64,000 bases of DNA, taken from NCBI GenBank assembly GCA_025024175.1, contig QCXZ01000137.1, positions 74,214,680 to 74,278,679 of the forward strand. Direction: 5' to 3'. Positions 60,477 through 64,000 of this stretch are shown one piece after another (position 1 is the stretch's first letter; each line of letters begins with the position of its first letter). The notes under the pieces are model-generated. The model made no database searches and was not told the origin of the DNA. It saw nothing but the letters and a program-made list of their open reading frames with translations. Position numbers and translations under genes: made by a program. Origin of the DNA: Rhyzopertha dominica. Its lineage: Eukaryota; Arthropoda; Insecta; Coleoptera; Bostrichidae.

Positions 60477-61000
60477 ATGAATGGAATGAATAGAAATGAA
60501 ACTAATATGAACTTGAAAGATTCGTTGTGGCTACACATCAAGCTATTGCGGGTGTTTGGTTACTGGAAACCTCGAGAAAAAACAATATGGTCGCGTTATT
60601 ACAATTTTTATGCATTACTCATGCTCGGCGTGCTATATTTCTACGTGTTCCAGGAAGTAATGAGTCTTGCAGTCTCAACGCACGACGTAGAGAAATCTTT
60701 CGATGTGTTGTTCTGGTTACTACCCCATTGCCCAGAACTCGTCAAAGCCTACTTCTTTTACATAAAATCGGATCGTCTAAAAGATTTAGTGGAAAGCTTG
60801 GACAGGCCGAATTTCCAACCCAGAAATCAACGTCAAAGGCAGATTGCCTGTACTATGATCAAAAGCAGTCAGAGAATGTACATAGCTTATCTGTGCGCGG
60901 CAACTTTTACTCTTACGGTATTCACCATAAAAGCCGGTACTAACGTGGCCGGGAGGACCTTACCGCTAGGAGCATACATTCCATTTAACACAGATAAAAG
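60477..61000 (+). CDS. Odorant receptor, first coding exon (tandem copy 2)
   Basis: Same family and exact length (524 bases, phase 2) as copy 1, clearly its tandem duplicate. Shared landmarks are LHIKLLRVFGYWKP, FYALLMLGVLYFYVFQEV (TM1), FDVLFWLLPHCPELVKAYFF (TM2), SDRLKDLVESLD, QPRNQRQRQ and IKSSQRM. TM3 is followed by GAYIPF and the donor AAAAG|GTATTT at 61001. Three in-frame Met codons occur in the first 11 residues; the first is taken here. The frame runs past the donor into a Penelope-type insertion starting 24 bases later, so that extension is not receptor. Downstream exons are not found before 64000. Confidence 0.88.
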
Positions 61001-61024
61001 GTATTTACTGTATTTCAAGGTTCT

Positions 61025-61197
61025 TTTTGGTTTGAAGGCTTCCGTGATTGGTTCCCACGTTGCTTATTTGACCTTGACGTTTCGACACTCATATCGGTGA
61101 CTCAGTTTCAGAGCTACTTTTGAGGAAGACACGGACATGAGTGTCGAAACGTCAAGGTCAAATAATCAACGTGGCAACCAGCCCGGAGAACATGTCA
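61025..61197. mobile_element. Fold-back Penelope-type fragment just after the OR copy 2 donor
   Basis: 173 bases bracketed by the 12-bp direct repeat TTTCAAGGTTCT (61013-61024 and 61198-61209). The left piece is the minus orientation and the right piece the plus orientation of the same terminal sequence as in the 25.5-26.7 kb unit (GGTTTGAAGGCTTCCG..., ...GTGTCGAAACGTCAAGGTC). Same family, same inverted design, much shorter arms. Confidence 0.82.
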
Positions 61198-61433
61198 TTT
61201 CAAGGTTCTGTAGAATTTTGGTATAGTACTTGCAAACAGTTGTGCGCATTATGTATACCTATGCAAATGTCCTATTATCAAAACATGGACTGCACGTACT
61301 TGAAACTTGATGTAAGGATGATGGATCTAGTTAACTCACAAACAATATAAAATGAAAATACATAAAAAGTGATATAACCTTACATACATCAAACGCAGCT
61401 TTAGGTTTACAGATATTGACCTTCCGAAAGATA

Positions 61434-63056
61434 CCGTAAAACCACCTAACTTCGACACTTGCGCCAACTTCGTCACTCGGGGAGCGGGGAACGTCAACAG
61501 CCGCACGTGCGTAAACGAATGTATAGGTTACGTTGTGTGACGCAGAAACCGGTTCGTAGAAGTTAGAGGAAACAAAAAATGCCGAAACGTGTAAGAAAAG
61601 TTATTGGTGGAAGGCCTTACCGACGGTAGCTTCCTGAGCAAGTAGAAAGTGCGTTACGGGACATTGCAGCGGGGTGTTCTGTGGCTGCAGCAAGTCGGAT
61701 GCACGGGGTCCCGCGTACAACCCTTCTTGATAAGTGGCATGGAAGGCACATCCACTTCGTAGGACGCCCGTTGGCCCTGAAACCTGAGGAGGAGCCAGCA
61801 ATCGTGGACACCGTCAGTGCACTGGCACACTGGTCTTATCCCCCGACGAAGTTGGACATAAGGGTAATTATTAAGAGTTTTTTGGAAAAGCGAGGCGTGA
61901 AAGTTGACCATTTTGTGAACAACAGTTTCTTGGAAAGGCACAACTTGACTCAGCGTCTAGCTGCAAATATCAGTCGCGCGAGAGCTGTTGTTAACAAATT
62001 TTTTGAGAACATTCGGGAGAAACTTGAAAACACACCACCAAATAGAATCTTTAACTTCGACGAGACCAATTTTTCGGATGACCCCGGAGCCAAAAAGGTG
62101 GTGGTGCTGCGGGGCACTAAACGTGTGGAGAGAGTCATGGAGCATTCAAAGACATCAGTTTCTCTGATGTTCTGCATATCAGCGGATGGAACCATTCTGC
62201 CACCGTTTGTAGTTTACAAAGCAGAAAATGTCAATGAAAATTGGTGTGAAGGAGGGCCACGTGGTGCAAAATATGAAGCTACCAAATCCGGATGGTTCGA
62301 TGCACGCACATTTGAATTGTGGTTCAGGAAAGTTTTCCTGCCACATGTTGAAAATATTTCCGAAGAAAAAGTTGTGATCGCTGACAATTTGGCATCACAT
62401 TTTACGCCTAGTGTCGTTGAATTGTTCAAAAATAATAAAATTTATTTCACCACAATAACTGCAAACGCTAATCACCTGATGCNACCACTTGATGTGGCCT
62501 TTTTTCGGCGAAATGTTCTTGAAGACTGGAGGAAGCAGAGCCGTTCCAGAGGATCTATTCCTAAAGAGCAGTTTCCGATTCTATTAAGCCGGCTGTATGA
62601 CAAGTTACATCACAATCGAGGGAAGGAGAACGCGTGCGCTGGGTTGAAGAAAACTGGATTATGTCCTTTCAATCCACAGGAAGTTTTAAGCATTTTACCA
62701 GACACCGACTCGTCCAGGAACAATGAAGAAATTTCTACAGCCTTAAATGAAAGTGTTCTAGATTTTTTCACGAAAGCAGCGAGTGCGTAATGGTGAGAGA
62801 ATTAAACGAAAACGCGGAAAGAGGGTCATCCCAGGGCGTCCTGTCTCCTCAGAGGTTCCAGATTCAGGTGCATCCACATGCACAAACAATGATGCGCAAG
62901 AACCAGAAGGTTCGTCAATCCGAATCGAACAAGATGACAATTTATGCAGTATCTGCAAGTGTGATTTTCGATGCCTTCGAGGTCCGGCTTGGATAGAGTG
63001 CATTTCCTGCAAGAAATGGGTATGTGGAACCTGTAACAGGGGCAGCAAGTGTTAAA
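61434..63056 (+). mobile_element. Pogo-type element with DDE transposase and Cys-rich tail (left part intact)
   Basis: Before the coding part lies a likely terminal segment, GTAAAACCACCTAACTTCGAC (about 61436-61456). I did not find its inverse to the right, so the right end is missing or decayed. The coding region is described separately. Confidence 0.6.
61579..63055 (+). pseudogene. Pogo-type transposase with C-terminal zinc-binding tail, broken
   Basis: ATG 61579 opens a pipsqueak-like helix-turn-helix (VAAASRMHGVPRTTLLDKW). A TAG at 61627-61629 interrupts it, and the frame then runs to TAA 62788-62790. The DDE_1 core shows all three acidic positions: NFDETNFSDDP, VIADNLASHF and PLDVAFFR. 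Between HFVNN and SFLERHN a short CENP-B-type segment looks deleted. A -1 frameshift at the end shifts into 62783-63055, which adds a basic linker and a PHD-like Cys/His tail (CSICKCDF, WIECISCKKWVCGTCN). One N lies before PLDVA. With one stop, one frameshift and a small deletion it is recent but inactive. The family normally cuts at TA. Confidence 0.88.
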
Positions 63057-63293
63057 TGTCTATTTTTGTATCTGCGTTGTTATTAAAATAAAAGGTGTTT
63101 TTGTGCGTTTATTAATTTCTTGCTATGTTTAGAATCGCTGTTAATAAGATAAATACTAATATCGAAGCGAATGCGTATGCATGCGATTAATTGTTTTGGC
63201 GAGAAATATCAGAGTCGCGAGGAGATGCAAAAGTAGGCAATGAGTATGGATGTGTCATTTTTGACAGATATATATTCTTGATTTTGGCTCAGT

Positions 63294-63406
63294 GAGAGCG
63301 AGGTCTTTGGCCATGTTGTGCCTCAGGCAGAGAGAGTAAGGTCTTTGGCCATGTTGTGCCTCAGGCAGAGAGAGTAAGGTCTTTGGCCATGATGTGCCTC
63401 AGGCAG
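63294..63406. repeat. Three tandem copies of a 38-bp unit
   Basis: Copies begin at 63294, 63332 and 63370 with core GGTCTTTGGCCATGTTGTGC and differ by only a few bases. They start a GC-richer tract that runs to the window end. Confidence 0.85.
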
Positions 63407-64000
63407 TTTGAAACCCCTAGAGCAGAGTGCCCGATTAACAGCTGTGGTTCCTTCGAGTGGAGGACTTGCATTCCGGGGGGTAATGCAGGGTATCTCGAAT
63501 GACATAGTTCTGGTGGAGAGGGTAGCCTTATTAGGTGCCCCCGATCCGGGCTATTGGAATGCGACCCTATAGGCCTTAGGGTGAGCGTTCGGGGAAGCCT
63601 CTACTATTTCAGGTTGACACTAGCTAGTTGTTGAAGAGAGAAAACTAACAAGGTATTCATAACCACCATTGACTAATGATGTAATCTAAGGGATAAAGCC
63701 ATGGACAGGATAAGGATGATGCCCTGGGGTGAAAACCCCTCTGTGAGTCTTAACTGTATCTTTTTGAGTTTAACGGATGAGTAACTTATGTTTTGTTTTT
63801 GCATCTCCCGCGCGTATGTGAAAGCGCCTTGTCTGTCCACCGGAGTGACCGCATTGTTATGACCCACGGATGAAGGCGGCGATAATGTAAGTCTTTCTTG
63901 ATTATTCCCGCATCAGTTTTTCTATGTTTTTCATTCAGGTGTGGGGTCAAACAATCGGTTCACAGATTCGGTGAGATGAATTCAAAAAGTTTACGCACGT
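63407..64000. other. GC-richer tract of unknown nature
   Basis: Markedly less AT-rich than most of the window, without a supported reading frame. Together with the 38-bp repeats it could be the 5' untranslated part or terminal repeat of a retroelement that continues beyond the window. Nothing seen here proves it. Confidence 0.35.

Noticed and set aside
61001..61100. Extra 33 codons at the end of OR copy 2
   Set aside because: They lie beyond the splice donor and most are encoded by a Penelope-type insertion.
61601..62429. Several minus-strand frames across the pogo transposase
   Set aside because: They are antisense shadows of the transposase coding strand.
1..64000. Prokaryotic features such as operons, ribosome binding sites or CRISPR arrays
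   Set aside because: Spliced genes, SINEs, LINEs and insect families show a eukaryotic nuclear window. The only short tandem arrays are the 38-bp and GAATTC-type repeats, which lack spacers.

Overview
This is an AT-rich, intron-bearing insect nuclear window, dense with mobile-element remnants. Two odorant-receptor first exons (7tm_6 family), a lachesin/DIP-type immunoglobulin gene, Penelope-like elements and jockey-type LINEs fit an insect. The receptor exon layout hints at a beetle, but that is inference. Scattered N positions suggest unresolved or heterozygous bases.

Left block (1-8281), compact housekeeping genes. The 3' half of HIBCH (valine catabolism, + strand) is convergent with a complete SAR1 gene (COPII coat GTPase, - strand). 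SAR1 stands divergently from a complete two-exon FAM149/DUF3719 gene (+ strand). The most striking observation lies in SAR1. A second, divergent P-loop exon sits 30 bases upstream of the normal one, with matching splice phases and good splice sites. It forms a likely mutually exclusive exon pair, and the alternative version changes the Mg-binding Thr and switch I.

Middle block (8282-23237) is mostly non-genic. It holds a 216-bp MITE, a transposase relic, a LINE relic cut by a 1072-bp hAT element with a clean 8-bp target duplication, and a mariner-like relic.

From 41065 down to 23238 run the last three coding exons of a - strand GPI-anchored Ig-superfamily gene (lachesin/DIP type). Its 13.4-kb intron contains an intronless, unrecognised 522-aa gene on the opposite strand. 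Other introns and flanks hold LINE and Penelope pieces, a 1.16-kb long inverted repeat and several fold-back insertions.

Right block (41066-64000) is transposon-rich: a LINE with an RNase H-like tail, a tRNA-type SINE, a second hAT element, a Tc1/mariner-type element with about 320-bp inverted repeats, a deleted Gypsy element split by the MITE, a Crypton-like recombinase relic and a pogo-type transposase. Among them lie two tandemly duplicated odorant-receptor first exons (55547 and 60477), whose downstream exons are not found in the window.
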